From contig NZ_JASNRA010000003.1 of NCBI RefSeq assembly GCF_030411955.1, positions 234,574-298,573 on the forward strand: a stretch of 64,000 bases of DNA. Direction: 5' to 3'. Shown here one piece after another: positions 46,361 to 55,241 of the stretch. The notes below the pieces were generated by a model. That model saw only the letters and a program-made list of their open reading frames with translations, did no database searches and had not been told where the DNA came from. Origin of the DNA: Massilia sp. YIM B02443 (GTDB lineage: Bacteria; Pseudomonadota; Gammaproteobacteria; Burkholderiales; Burkholderiaceae_D). Numbering within the stretch: the stretch's first letter is position 1; every line of letters begins with the position of its first letter. Both the position numbers and the translations under genes were made by a program.

Positions 46361-48301
46361 TCAAGCGGAGCGCTGCGCCGTCCCGCCGAGGATGGCGAAC
46401 AGGCGCCCGGTGTCGATCGGCTTGACCAGGTGGTGGTCGAAGCCGGCCGCCAGCACCTGGGCGCGGTCCTTGTCCTGGCCATAGCCGGTGACCGCCACCA
46501 GCAGCGCGGCGGCGGTCGCGGGCCGCGCGCGCAGGCGGCGCGCCAGTTCCATGCCGTCCATGCCGGGCAGGCCGATGTCGAGCAGGCAGGCTTGCGGCAG
46601 GTCGGACTGGGCCCGCGCCAGCGCGTCGTGGGCGTCGTGTTCGACCAGCACCTGGTGGCCCGCGGATTCGAGCAGCATGCCGAGCGTGACGGCGGCGTCG
46701 ACGTTGTCGTCGACCACCATCACGCGCAGCGCGCAGCCCGCCGCCGGCGCCACGGCGTCGGCGGGCTGCGGGGCCGCCTCGGCGCCCTCCGGTTCCAGCA
46801 GCGGCAGGCACACCGAGAAGCGGCTGCCGGCACCCAGGCCGCCGCTCTCGCAGGCCACGCCGCCGCCATGCAGCTCGACCAGGCTGCGCACCAGCGCCAG
46901 GCCCAGTCCGAGCCCGCCCGAGGAGCGGTCGGACGAGCGCTCGGCCTGGGCGAACAGCTCGAAGGCGCGCGCCGCCAGGTCGGGCGCCATGCCGATGCCG
47001 TTGTCGAGCACGTCGATGCACAGCTCCCCGCGCTGGCGGCCGGGGCGCACGCTGGCCTCGAGCGCCAGCCGGCCGCCCTCGGGCGTGTACTTGGCGGCGT
47101 TATTGAGCAAGTTGGCCAGCACCTGCACCAGGCGCTTGCGGTCGCCCAGCACGCGCGTGCCCGGCGGCGGCAGCGTGACGGCCAGCTGGTGGCGCCGCCC
47201 CTGCACCAGCGGCATCACCTGTTCCACCGCCTCATGCATCACGCCGTCGACGTCGAGCGGTGCGTTAGCGAGCTGCACCAGCCCGCGCGTGACGCGCGAG
47301 ACGTCCAGCAGGTCGTCGATCAGTGCGGTCATGTGGCCGACCTGGCGCCCGATGATCTGGCTGGTGCGCTTGAGCATCGCTTCGTCGGGCTTGATGCGCT
47401 GCAGCAGTTCGGCGGCGGCGCCGATCGGCGCCAGCGGGTTGCGCAGTTCGTGCGCCAGCATGGCCAGGAATTCGTCCTTGCGGCGGTCGGCTTCGCGCAA
47501 CCGCTCTTCGGCCGCCTTGCGCTCGGTGATGTCGCTTGCGGCGCCGATCCATTCCACCAGCTTGCCTGCGGCGTCGAACATCGGCACCGCGCGCGACAGC
47601 GTCCAGCCGCTGCTGCCGTCGGCGCGCCGCACCCGGTGTTCGAGCTCGAACACCGAGCCTTCGCGGATCGCGCGCGCAATCTCGCGGTTGACCAGTTCCT
47701 GTTCCTCGGGCGGCACGTAGTCGCCCAACCAGTACGGGCGCGGCGCTGCGGTGTCCTTCAGGAAGCCGCGCCCTTCGAGGTGGCGCAGCTGGGTCCAGTC
47801 GGGGCTGATGCGGTAGATGACTTCGGCCGTGGCGTTGGTCAGCGCGCGGTAGCGCCGCTCGCTCTCGCGCAGCGCGGCCTCGGAACGCACTTTCTCGGTG
47901 ACGTCGTTGTTGCTGTGCGAGATGCAGACGATGCTGCCGTCGGCGCCGAAGATCGGGGTGCTGATGGCGGTCCAGAAGCGCTCCTCGAAGCCGGGCTCGC
48001 CGTTCGGCAGGATCACCGGGATCGGATAGCGCACCGCGGGCAGGGTGTCGGGCCGGCCGGTCGCCAGCACCGTGGCGAACGAGGCGCGCAGGCGCACTTC
48101 GCCGTCGTCTTCGGGGTCGTCGGGATTGCCCGGGAACGCCGTGAACAGGCTGGTACCGACCAGTTCCTCGCGGGTGCGGTTGGAGGCGCGCAGAAAAGCG
48201 TCGTTGACCGCCAGGATCACGGCCTCGGGTGTCGGCGACAGCAGGTAGTGGCCGAACGGCGAGCTGTTGAAAGCGGACTCGAAAAGGTCAGGGGGAAGCA
48301 T
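46361..48301 (-). CDS. Hybrid sensor histidine kinase (PAS–PAS–HK–REC)
   Basis: The 646-residue cytosolic protein has two PAS/PAC domains (~1–130 and ~140–265) and HisKA with AHELRNPLAP (near 280–290). HATPase (NLLNNAAKYTPEGG; GGLGLGLALVRSL) and a C-terminal receiver (MVVDDNVDAA; LLDIGLPGMDG; VKPID) follow. ATG 48301 is the true start. An earlier ATG (48331) is embedded in the promoter −10 and cannot be in the mRNA body. Confidence 0.92.
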   Translation of the reverse strand: MLPPDLFESAFNSSPFGHYLLSPTPEAVILAVNDAFLRASNRTREELVGTSLFTAFPGNPDDPEDDGEVRLRASFATVLATGRPDTLPAVRYPIPVILPNGEPGFEERFWTAISTPIFGADGSIVCISHSNNDVTEKVRSEAALRESERRYRALTNATAEVIYRISPDWTQLRHLEGRGFLKDTAAPRPYWLGDYVPPEEQELVNREIARAIREGSVFELEHRVRRADGSSGWTLSRAVPMFDAAGKLVEWIGAASDITERKAAEERLREADRRKDEFLAMLAHELRNPLAPIGAAAELLQRIKPDEAMLKRTSQIIGRQVGHMTALIDDLLDVSRVTRGLVQLANAPLDVDGVMHEAVEQVMPLVQGRRHQLAVTLPPPGTRVLGDRKRLVQVLANLLNNAAKYTPEGGRLALEASVRPGRQRGELCIDVLDNGIGMAPDLAARAFELFAQAERSSDRSSGGLGLGLALVRSLVELHGGGVACESGGLGAGSRFSVCLPLLEPEGAEAAPQPADAVAPAAGCALRVMVVDDNVDAAVTLGMLLESAGHQVLVEHDAHDALARAQSDLPQACLLDIGLPGMDGMELARRLRARPATAAALLVAVTGYGQDKDRAQVLAAGFDHHLVKPIDTGRLFAILGGTAQRSA

Positions 48302-48329
48302 CGTATCGGCTGCCGATGATGGAAGCCGC

Positions 48330-48357
48330 ATTATAGGTCAGAAGCGGTTCGTGTTAA
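48330..48357 (-). promoter_or_regulatory. Sigma-70 promoter of the hybrid kinase gene
   Basis: On the minus strand TTAACA (48357–48352) and TATAAT (48335–48330) are 16 bases apart; one mismatch in total. The predicted RNA start falls near 48322, between the two candidate ATGs, which decides the start in favour of 48301. Confidence 0.7.
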
Positions 48358-48448
48358 ACGGGCAATTGTGTGGTTCACAATCTGCCGATGCAGCAGGTGG
48401 AAGGTGGATTTCTGGCGAGACGGACGGCTCGGACCCCGGCGGGATGCG

Positions 48449-48454
48449 TATAAT
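48449..48454 (+). promoter_or_regulatory. Probable −10 element of the NYN–LOTUS gene
   Basis: A perfect TATAAT lies 41 bases before the ATG at 48496. No good −35 is found at 16–18 bases upstream, so an activator or an extended −10 may be needed. Confidence 0.4.
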
Positions 48455-48495
48455 CGCCGTTAGCCCGTCTCATCATTACCAGAAAACAACAACTC

Positions 48496-50004
48496 ATGGC
48501 CTCATCTTCCGACAACATCAGCATGGCGGTGTTCTGCGACTTCGAAAACGTCGCCCTCGGCGTTCGCGACGCCAACTACGAGAAATTCGACATCCGCCCG
48601 GTGCTCGAGCGCCTGCTGCTCAAGGGCAGCATCGTCGTCAAGAAGTCCTACTGCGACTGGGATCGCTACAAGGCCTTCAAGGCCCCGATGCACGAAGCGA
48701 ACTTCGAGCTGATCGAAATCCCGCACGTGCGCCAGTCGGGCAAGAATTCGGCCGACATCCGCCTGGTGGTCGACGCGCTCGACCTGTGCTACACCAAGTC
48801 GCACGTCGACACCTTCGTGATCATCAGCGGCGACTCCGACTTTTCGCCGCTGGTCTCCAAGCTGCGCGAGAACGCCAAGCAGGTGATCGGCGTCGGCGTC
48901 AAGCAGTCGACCTCGGACCTCCTGGTCGCCAACTGCGACGAATTCATCTTCTATGACGACCTGGTGCGCGAACAGCGCCGCACCGCCGCCAAGCGCGACG
49001 AACGCAAGAGCCAGCCGCAGGCGTCCAAGCGCGGCAGCGCCAGCGACGACAAGCGCAAGGAAGAACTCGAGGCGCGCAAGATCCAGGCGCTGGAGATGGT
49101 GGTCGAGACCTTCGACGCGCTGGTGTCCGAACGCGGCGACACCGGCAAAATCTGGGCTTCGCTGCTCAAGGACACGCTCAAGCGCCGCCGTCCGGAATTC
49201 TCGGAAACCTATTACGGCTTCCGCACCTTCGGCAACCTGCTGGAAGAAGCGCAGACGCGCGGCCTGTTCGAGTTCGGCCGCGACGAGAAGTCGGGCACCT
49301 ACGTGTACCGCAGCGCGAATGCGCCGGCCGCCGTGCCGGCCGCGGACGGCAGCGCCGGCGGCGACGTGACCCAGGCCCCGGACGCCGTGGTGCAGGACAT
49401 GATCGACGCCGCGGCGCCGGTCGAGGGCGCGGGCGACGAATCGGCCAGGGACGCGGCCAAGGAAAGCCGCCGTGGCCGTGGCGGCCGTGGCCGCAAGCAG
49501 GGTGGCCGCGGCGAAGCGCAGGCCAATTCCGCGATCCCGGCGCTGCTGGAACCGGCGCCGCAGGAGCCGGTGTTCGAGCCGGTGGCGGAGATGGCCGAGG
49601 CGGAGCAGGCTGCTGCAGCCGTCGCGGCCGAGCCGGAAGCGGTAGCGGCGCAGGAGCCGCAGGCGGATGCTGCGGCGCTCGCTGAAGAAGCGCCGGCGCC
49701 GGTCAAGGAACGCCGCCGTACGCCGCGTAAACCGGCGGCCAAGAAAGCTGCCGCAGCGCCGGCGCCGGAAGACGTCGTGGCGGCGTCGAACGTGGCCGAG
49801 GTGGCCGAGGCGCCTGTGGTCGAAGCGCCGGTCGCCGAGGAGCAGCCTGAAGCCGCTGAGGAATCAGCTGCGGAAGGGCAGGGCGAAGAATCGGCCGCGT
49901 CGCGCAAGAAGGCGGCCCGTCCGTCACACAAAGCCCCGGCGCGCAAGGCCGCACCGCGCAGCCGCCGTCCGGCCAAGCCGAAGGCGGGCACCGAAAACGG
50001 CTGA
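48496..50004 (+). CDS. NYN-domain RNase-like protein with OST-HTH/LOTUS domain
   Basis: Residues ~8–155 form a NYN (PIN-like) domain with the acidic metal-site residues D15 (CDFENVA), D87 and D93, and D113/D115 (SGDSDFSPLV). Residues ~195–272 match the OST-HTH/LOTUS module (GDTGKIWASLLKDTLKRRRP; RTFGNLLEEA). The rest, to residue 502, is Ala/Glu/Pro-rich and ends in a Lys/Arg/Ala tail like histone H1. NYN domains usually cut RNA and LOTUS domains bind RNA, so this is a likely RNA-processing enzyme in the cytoplasm. The target is unknown. Confidence 0.85.
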   Translation: MASSSDNISMAVFCDFENVALGVRDANYEKFDIRPVLERLLLKGSIVVKKSYCDWDRYKAFKAPMHEANFELIEIPHVRQSGKNSADIRLVVDALDLCYTKSHVDTFVIISGDSDFSPLVSKLRENAKQVIGVGVKQSTSDLLVANCDEFIFYDDLVREQRRTAAKRDERKSQPQASKRGSASDDKRKEELEARKIQALEMVVETFDALVSERGDTGKIWASLLKDTLKRRRPEFSETYYGFRTFGNLLEEAQTRGLFEFGRDEKSGTYVYRSANAPAAVPAADGSAGGDVTQAPDAVVQDMIDAAAPVEGAGDESARDAAKESRRGRGGRGRKQGGRGEAQANSAIPALLEPAPQEPVFEPVAEMAEAEQAAAAVAAEPEAVAAQEPQADAAALAEEAPAPVKERRRTPRKPAAKKAAAAPAPEDVVAASNVAEVAEAPVVEAPVAEEQPEAAEESAAEGQGEESAASRKKAARPSHKAPARKAAPRSRRPAKPKAGTENG

Positions 50005-50040
50005 TGGTATCGGGTATAACACCCGGCACCTGGCCTAAGC

Positions 50041-50147
50041 ACCGTCATTCCCGCGCAGGCGGGAATCCAAGTTCGCATGCAGCACCACTGCGGTTCGATC
50101 CAGTGGAGCGCAACGGACTTGGATTCCCGCCTGCGCGGGAATGACGT
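50041..50147. repeat. REP-doublet element, copy 2
   Basis: Inverted arms at 50041–50075 and 50114–50147 are nearly identical to those of copy 1, with loop GCAG in place of GAAG. The middle holds CCACTG/CAGTGG around ten bases. It lies between the NYN gene and the symporter gene, both on the plus strand. Confidence 0.85.
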
Positions 50148-50170
50148 TTTTACGTTAACGATCATCCACC

Positions 50171-51646
50171 ATGTCCCCGCTTCTCCTGTTCTGCATCCTC
50201 ATCGCCTATTTCCTGCTGCTGCTCGGCGTCGCCCACGTCACCTCGCGCGGCGCCAATAACGACAGCTTCTTCATCGGTAACAAGAGCAGCAACTGGATGC
50301 TGGTCGCCTTCGGCATGGTCGGCACCACGCTCTCGGGCGTGACGTTCGTGAGCGTGCCGGGCGCGGTCGGCATCGACGGCTTCGGCTACGCCCAGATCCT
50401 GATCGGCTACGTGATCGGCTACCTGGCCGTGGTCTGGCTGCTGCTGCCGCTGTACTACCGCCTGCAACTGACGTCGATCTACCACTACCTCGACCTGCGC
50501 CTAGGTACACGCGCCTACCAGAGCGGGGCCGGCTTCTTCATCATCTCGCGCCTGCTGGGCGCCACCGCGCGCCTGTACCTGGTGGTGAACATCCTGCAGG
50601 CGATCATCCTCGACAGCCTGGGCGTGCCGTTCTGGATCACCACCCTGGTGGTGCTGGGCATGATTCTGATGTACACCTACCAGGGCGGCGTGAAGACCAT
50701 CGTCTGGACCGACACCCTGCAGACGGGCTGCATGCTGTTCGGCCTGTTCGCCTGCGCCTGGTTTCTGCTGGGCGAACTGGGCCTGTCGGTGCCGGAGAGC
50801 CTGGAGCGGATGCGCTCCCAGGGCCTGGCGCACGTGTTCACCTTCGACGTCGACAGCCCGAATTTCCTGGTCAAGCAGATCGTGGCCGGCGCCTTCATCA
50901 CCATCGCCATGACCGGCCTGGACCAGGAGATGATGCAGAAGACCATCTCGGTCAAGACGCTGCGCGACGCGCAGAAGAACCTGTTGAGCCTGACCGCGGT
51001 GCTGGTGGTGGTGCTGCTGTCGTTCCTGTTCCTGGGCGGCCTGCTGTACCTGTACGCCCCGAGCGTCGGCGTGACCGCCGGCGGCGACAAGATCTTCCCG
51101 GCGGTGGTGATGGGCCACATGCCGGCGGCATTGCAGATCGTGTTCCTGATCGCCCTGATCTCGGCCCTGTTCCCCAGTGCCGACGGCGCCATCACGGCGC
51201 TGACCTCGTCGTTCTGCATCGACATCCTCGGCATCAAGCGCAGGACGGACTTGACGGCGAATGACGCCGAACGCCTGCGCCGGCGCGTGCACCTGGGCTT
51301 CGCGGTCCTGTTCCTGCTGCTGGTGCTGGGCTTCAAGGCGGCCGACAATCCGAGCATGATCGGCGTGATCCTGAAGCTGGCGGCCTACACCTACGGCCCG
51401 CTGCTGGGCCTGTTCGCCTTCGGAATGATGACCCGGCGCATGCCAATCGACCGGTTTGTACCGTTTGTCACGGTCGGCGCGCCGCTCTTGTGCGCAATCC
51501 TTGAGTACAATCAAGCTTACCTGCTCGGCTCTTACCGACTTGGGCTGGAATTACTTATGGTTAACGGGCTACTCGTATTCGCTGGCCTGCTGGCGATTTC
51601 GCGGCCGCAGCCGGCCGGCGATCGTCCGGCCGCGGCGGCCGTATGA
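50171..51646 (+). CDS. Sodium:solute symporter family protein
   Basis: The 491-residue membrane protein has about 13 helices and the SSS-family pattern. The N-terminal LLLGVAHVTSRGANNDSFFIGNK and WMLVAFGMVGTTLSGVTFVSVPG are followed by Na+-site helix residues around TGLDQEMMQKT. It imports a solute with Na+; the substrate is unknown. The start ATG 50171 has no obvious ribosome binding site. A REP element lies just upstream. Confidence 0.9.
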   Translation: MSPLLLFCILIAYFLLLLGVAHVTSRGANNDSFFIGNKSSNWMLVAFGMVGTTLSGVTFVSVPGAVGIDGFGYAQILIGYVIGYLAVVWLLLPLYYRLQLTSIYHYLDLRLGTRAYQSGAGFFIISRLLGATARLYLVVNILQAIILDSLGVPFWITTLVVLGMILMYTYQGGVKTIVWTDTLQTGCMLFGLFACAWFLLGELGLSVPESLERMRSQGLAHVFTFDVDSPNFLVKQIVAGAFITIAMTGLDQEMMQKTISVKTLRDAQKNLLSLTAVLVVVLLSFLFLGGLLYLYAPSVGVTAGGDKIFPAVVMGHMPAALQIVFLIALISALFPSADGAITALTSSFCIDILGIKRRTDLTANDAERLRRRVHLGFAVLFLLLVLGFKAADNPSMIGVILKLAAYTYGPLLGLFAFGMMTRRMPIDRFVPFVTVGAPLLCAILEYNQAYLLGSYRLGLELLMVNGLLVFAGLLAISRPQPAGDRPAAAAV

Positions 51647-51703
51647 AGACGCCGGGTTGCCCACGTTGCTTTATGTTTGCATCAACCTTCTAATGGAGTT
51701 TCG

Positions 51704-53560
51704 ATGGCCTTCAAGCCCCTGAGTGCGTTGCGGCGCGGGTTCGTCTTCCTGTGGACCGCGCTCGACGTCACCCGCCGTACCTTCTTCAACCTGCTGTTCC
51801 TGCTGATCCTGATCGCCATCATCGCCATGTTCTTCGGCGGCGGCGTCAAGCCGGTCGGCGGCAACACCTCGCTGGTGCTCGAGATCAAGGGCGACCTGGT
51901 CGAGCAGTACGAGACCACGCTGCGCGACACCGTGCTCGACAACGTGGGCGGCGACAGTAAGCGCACCGTGCGCCTGCGCGACGTGCTGCTGACCCTGGAC
52001 ACCGCCGCGCGCGACCCGAATATCTCGAGCGTGGTGGTGATCCTGGACGAGATGGACGGCGGCGGCATGGCCATGCTGCGCGAATTCGGCGCCGCCCTCG
52101 GCCGTGTGAAGGCGGCCGGCAAGAAGGTCGTGGCCTGGAGCGGTCAGTACGACCAGAAGCGCTATCTGGTCGCCTCGCACGCCAGCGAAGTCTATGTGCA
52201 CCCGATGGGCATGGTGCTGATCGAAGGCTTCGGCGGGCGCCGCAACTATTATCGCGACGCGCTCGACAAGGTCGGCGTCACGGTCAACCTGATCAAGGTC
52301 GGCACCTATAAAAGCGCGGCCGAGCCGTACATCGCCAACGGCCCGTCGCCGGCGGCGCGCGAAGCCGACGCCTTCCTGTACAACGCGCTGTGGAGCGGCT
52401 ACACCGGCCTGGTCGAGAAGAACCGCAAGCTGCCCGACGGCGCGCTGGCCGCGATGATCGAGAACCTGCCGCAGCGCATGGAAGCGGCCGGCGGCAGCGC
52501 CGCCAAGGTGGCGCTGGAGGCGAAACTGGTCGACGGCCTGATGACGCGCGACCAGCTGCGCGCCATGATGATCAAGCGCGGCGTGTACGAGGAAGACATC
52601 AAGAGCTTCCGCCAGGTGTCGTTCTACGACTACCTGTCGCGCCACCCGCAGCGCGCCTTCGGCGACGCGGTCGGCGTGATCGTGGCCGCGGGCGCGATCA
52701 CCGACGGCGCCGGCGGCCCGGGCGTGGTGGGCGGGCGCAGCACGGCCAACCTGATCCGCCAGGCGCGCGAGGACGATTCGATCAAGGCGGTGGTGCTGCG
52801 CGTCGATTCGCCCGGCGGCAGCGCCTACGGCTCGGAACTTATCCGGCGTGAACTCGAACTGACGCGCGCCGCCGGCAAGCCGGTGGTGGTGTCGATGGGC
52901 AGCGTGGCGGCCTCGGGGGGCTACTGGATCTCGATGGCGGCCGACGAGGTCATCGCCGACCCGGCCACCATCACCGGCTCGATCGGCGTGTTCGCGCTGC
53001 TGCCGACCGCCGACAAGGTGGTCGACAAACTCGGCATCCATACCGACGGCGTGACCACCACCTGGCTGGCCGACGCCTACAACCCGCTGCGCCCGCTCGA
53101 CCCGCGCTTCGGCCAGCTGGTGCAAGCCAGCATCAACAACGTCTACAGCGAGTTCACCGGCAAGGCGGCGGCGGCGCGCAAGACCACGCAAGCCAGGATC
53201 GACGAGGTCGGCCAGGGCCGGGTCTGGACCGGCGCCCAGGCCAAGGAACGCGGCCTGGTCGACCGCCTGGGCAGCTATAACGATGCGCTGGCCTCGGCCG
53301 CCGGCCGCGCCAAGCTGGACAAGGATTACCGCGTGGTCTACGTCGAGCGTCCGGTGACGCGCGTCGAGCGCTTCCTGCAGATGGCGGGCGCCTCGGCAGC
53401 GCAGGCGATGACGATCCAGGTCAAGCTGGGCCTGATCGAAGAGGCGATGCCGGCCGGCCCGGTGAGCAAGGTGGCGCAGGACATGGCGTTCTTGTCCGAG
53501 CTGAGCGGCGAACGCAAGCCGTTCGCGGCGGTGGTGCATTGCCTGTGCGGCGAGCTTTAA
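51704..53560 (+). CDS. sppA: Signal peptide peptidase SppA (67K type)
   Basis: This membrane-anchored S49 serine protease degrades cleaved signal peptides in the periplasm. It has 618 residues, the long tandem-domain form. One anchor helix is at ~24–44. The catalytic Lys is K203 (GTYKSAAEP) and the catalytic Ser is S404 (VAASGGYW), at the same relative positions as in E. coli. The start ATG 51704 has GGAG upstream; an earlier ATG-like frame start at 51677 is less likely. Confidence 0.93.
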   Translation: MAFKPLSALRRGFVFLWTALDVTRRTFFNLLFLLILIAIIAMFFGGGVKPVGGNTSLVLEIKGDLVEQYETTLRDTVLDNVGGDSKRTVRLRDVLLTLDTAARDPNISSVVVILDEMDGGGMAMLREFGAALGRVKAAGKKVVAWSGQYDQKRYLVASHASEVYVHPMGMVLIEGFGGRRNYYRDALDKVGVTVNLIKVGTYKSAAEPYIANGPSPAAREADAFLYNALWSGYTGLVEKNRKLPDGALAAMIENLPQRMEAAGGSAAKVALEAKLVDGLMTRDQLRAMMIKRGVYEEDIKSFRQVSFYDYLSRHPQRAFGDAVGVIVAAGAITDGAGGPGVVGGRSTANLIRQAREDDSIKAVVLRVDSPGGSAYGSELIRRELELTRAAGKPVVVSMGSVAASGGYWISMAADEVIADPATITGSIGVFALLPTADKVVDKLGIHTDGVTTTWLADAYNPLRPLDPRFGQLVQASINNVYSEFTGKAAAARKTTQARIDEVGQGRVWTGAQAKERGLVDRLGSYNDALASAAGRAKLDKDYRVVYVERPVTRVERFLQMAGASAAQAMTIQVKLGLIEEAMPAGPVSKVAQDMAFLSELSGERKPFAAVVHCLCGEL

Positions 53561-53571
53561 GGAATGTAGCG

Positions 53572-53596
53572 ACTTTGTAACCGAATCATACAAAGT
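53572..53596 (+). repeat. AT-rich hairpin after sppA
   Basis: ACTTTGTA and TACAAAGT pair perfectly around nine bases, 12 bases after the sppA stop and just before a GC-rich terminator. It is probably part of the 3' end structure; a protein-binding dyad is also possible. Confidence 0.45.
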
Positions 53597-53600
53597 TGGC

Positions 53601-53631
53601 ACGGGCGCGGCGGGAAGCTGCGCCCGTTTTT
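53601..53631 (+). terminator. Intrinsic terminator after sppA
   Basis: ACGGGCGC pairs with GCGCCCGT around a ten-base loop and is followed by five T's. It separates sppA from the efflux operon. Confidence 0.8.
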
Positions 53632-53821
53632 CGTTTCTCTCCCGATAACGTCGCCCATAGTGCGGACAACGGTGTAAATCGGCGTCAAGCCGGTCCGGCC
53701 GAGCTTGTTTAGTGGCTAACACAATGTACGTTACGAAACATATCGTTGGAAAGGGCCATGCTAAAGTCATTGTGAGCCGTATTGTGCAATTGGCATTCAT
53801 ATCGAACGAACAAGGACAAGC

Positions 53822-55195
53822 ATGGACCAGCACTCCCCGACCAATCCACCTCTCGCCCGTCCCGCGCGCACCCGCCGCAACCGACTCGTCGGCAGCATCA
53901 TCGCCGTGCTGGCGATGGTGGCGCTGGGCTGGCTTGCCTGGTCGCTGACGCACCAGCCGGCCGGCCAGGGCGGCCCCGGCGCTGCCGGTGGTCCCGGCGG
54001 TCCGGGTGGACCGGGCGCCGGCGGAGGTGGCGGGCGTGGTCCCGGCGGTCCCGGCGGCGGACGCGGCGGACCGGCCACCACGGTCGGCGTCGCCACCGCC
54101 ACCGCGGCCGACATCCCGGTCACCCTCGACGCGCTGGGCACGGTGGTGGCGGCGGCCACCGCGACGGTGCGTCCGCAAGTCTCGGGCGTGGTGCAGAAAA
54201 TCCACTTCACCGAAGGCCAGCTGGTAAAACCCGGCCAGGTGCTGGCCACGATCGACCCGCGTCCGTTCGAGATGGCGCTGCTGCAGGCGCGCGGCCAGCG
54301 CCAGCGCGACGAAGCGCAGCTGGAAAGCGCACGCGTGATCCTTGGCCGCTACCGCACGCTGCTGGAGCAGGATTCGATCGCGCGCCAGGAAGTCGACACC
54401 CAGGCCGCGCTGGTCAAGCAGCTGGAAGGTACGGTGATGACCGACAAGGCGGCCGAAGGCACCGCCCAGCTGAACCTGGGCTACGCCACGGTGCGCGCCC
54501 CGATCGGCGGCCGGGTCGGCCTGCGCACGGTGGACGTCGGCAACCTGGTCGGCAGCGGTGACGCCAATGGCATCGCCGTGATCACCCAGCTGGCGCCGAT
54601 CGACGTCGAATTCGCGGTCCCGCAGGACAACCTGCCGGTGCTGCAACAACGCATCGCCCAGAACGCCAAGCTGGCGGCCACTGCCCTGGACCGCACCCGC
54701 ACCGAGAACCTGGCCACGGGCAGCTTCATCGCGCTCGACAACCAGGTCGATACCCAGACCGGCACCGTGCGCGCCAAGGCCCGCTTCGCCAACGGCGACG
54801 GCAAGCTGTTCCCGAGCCAGTTCGTCAACCTGCGCCTGACCGTGAACACGATTCCGGACGCGGTGATGGTGCCGGTGACGGCGCTGCGCCACGGCGCCAA
54901 CGGCGACTACGTCTACGTGCTGAACCCGCAGGCGCGCACCGTGGCGCTGCGCAACGTGACGCGCGGCGAGTCGACGGTGGACAAGGTGCAGATCCGCACC
55001 GGGTTGAAAGTGGGCGAGCAGGTGATCACCGAAGGCGCCGACCGCCTGCGCGATGGCGCCAGCGTGGTGCTGCCGGGCGATAAGCCGGCCGGTGCCCGTG
55101 GCCAGGGCGGGCAGGGCGGCCAGGGTGGCCGCCAGGGTCAGGCGCCGGCGGAAGGCCAGCGCCGGGGCCGTCCGGCGCAGGGAGCGCAGCAATGA
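53822..55195 (+). CDS. RND efflux periplasmic adaptor (MdtA-like)
   Basis: This membrane-fusion protein links the RND pumps to the outer-membrane channel. It has 457 residues with a single N-terminal anchor helix (~23–43). The lipoyl/hairpin core runs from DALGTVVAAATATVRPQVSGVV to LNLGYATVRAPIGGRVG, followed by the β-barrel domain. Between anchor and core lies a glycine/proline-rich linker (~47–83), and the C-terminus is a Gly/Gln/Arg-rich tail; both are longer than in E. coli MdtA. About 260 bases upstream are free of genes and should hold the promoter. Confidence 0.92.
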   Translation: MDQHSPTNPPLARPARTRRNRLVGSIIAVLAMVALGWLAWSLTHQPAGQGGPGAAGGPGGPGGPGAGGGGGRGPGGPGGGRGGPATTVGVATATAADIPVTLDALGTVVAAATATVRPQVSGVVQKIHFTEGQLVKPGQVLATIDPRPFEMALLQARGQRQRDEAQLESARVILGRYRTLLEQDSIARQEVDTQAALVKQLEGTVMTDKAAEGTAQLNLGYATVRAPIGGRVGLRTVDVGNLVGSGDANGIAVITQLAPIDVEFAVPQDNLPVLQQRIAQNAKLAATALDRTRTENLATGSFIALDNQVDTQTGTVRAKARFANGDGKLFPSQFVNLRLTVNTIPDAVMVPVTALRHGANGDYVYVLNPQARTVALRNVTRGESTVDKVQIRTGLKVGEQVITEGADRLRDGASVVLPGDKPAGARGQGGQGGQGGRQGQAPAEGQRRGRPAQGAQQ

Positions 55196-55241
55196 TGTTG
55201 TGGTTCGATGGCCATGCAGCCGCCCGTCGCGAGGCCCGCGC

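Noticed and set aside
45716..48319. Long plus-strand open frame opposite the second hybrid kinase
   Set aside because: The kinase on the minus strand is certain and has its own promoter; the plus frame is low-complexity shadow.
40343..50147. Repeats at 40.3 and 50.0 kb considered as CRISPR units
   Set aside because: They are inverted pairs with inner hairpins at two distant sites, not direct repeats with spacers, and no cas gene is present.
53641..53821. Specific promoter and operator for the efflux operon
   Set aside because: The AT-rich stretch and two CATATCG copies are suggestive, but no hexamer pair with proper spacing or clear dyad could be supported.
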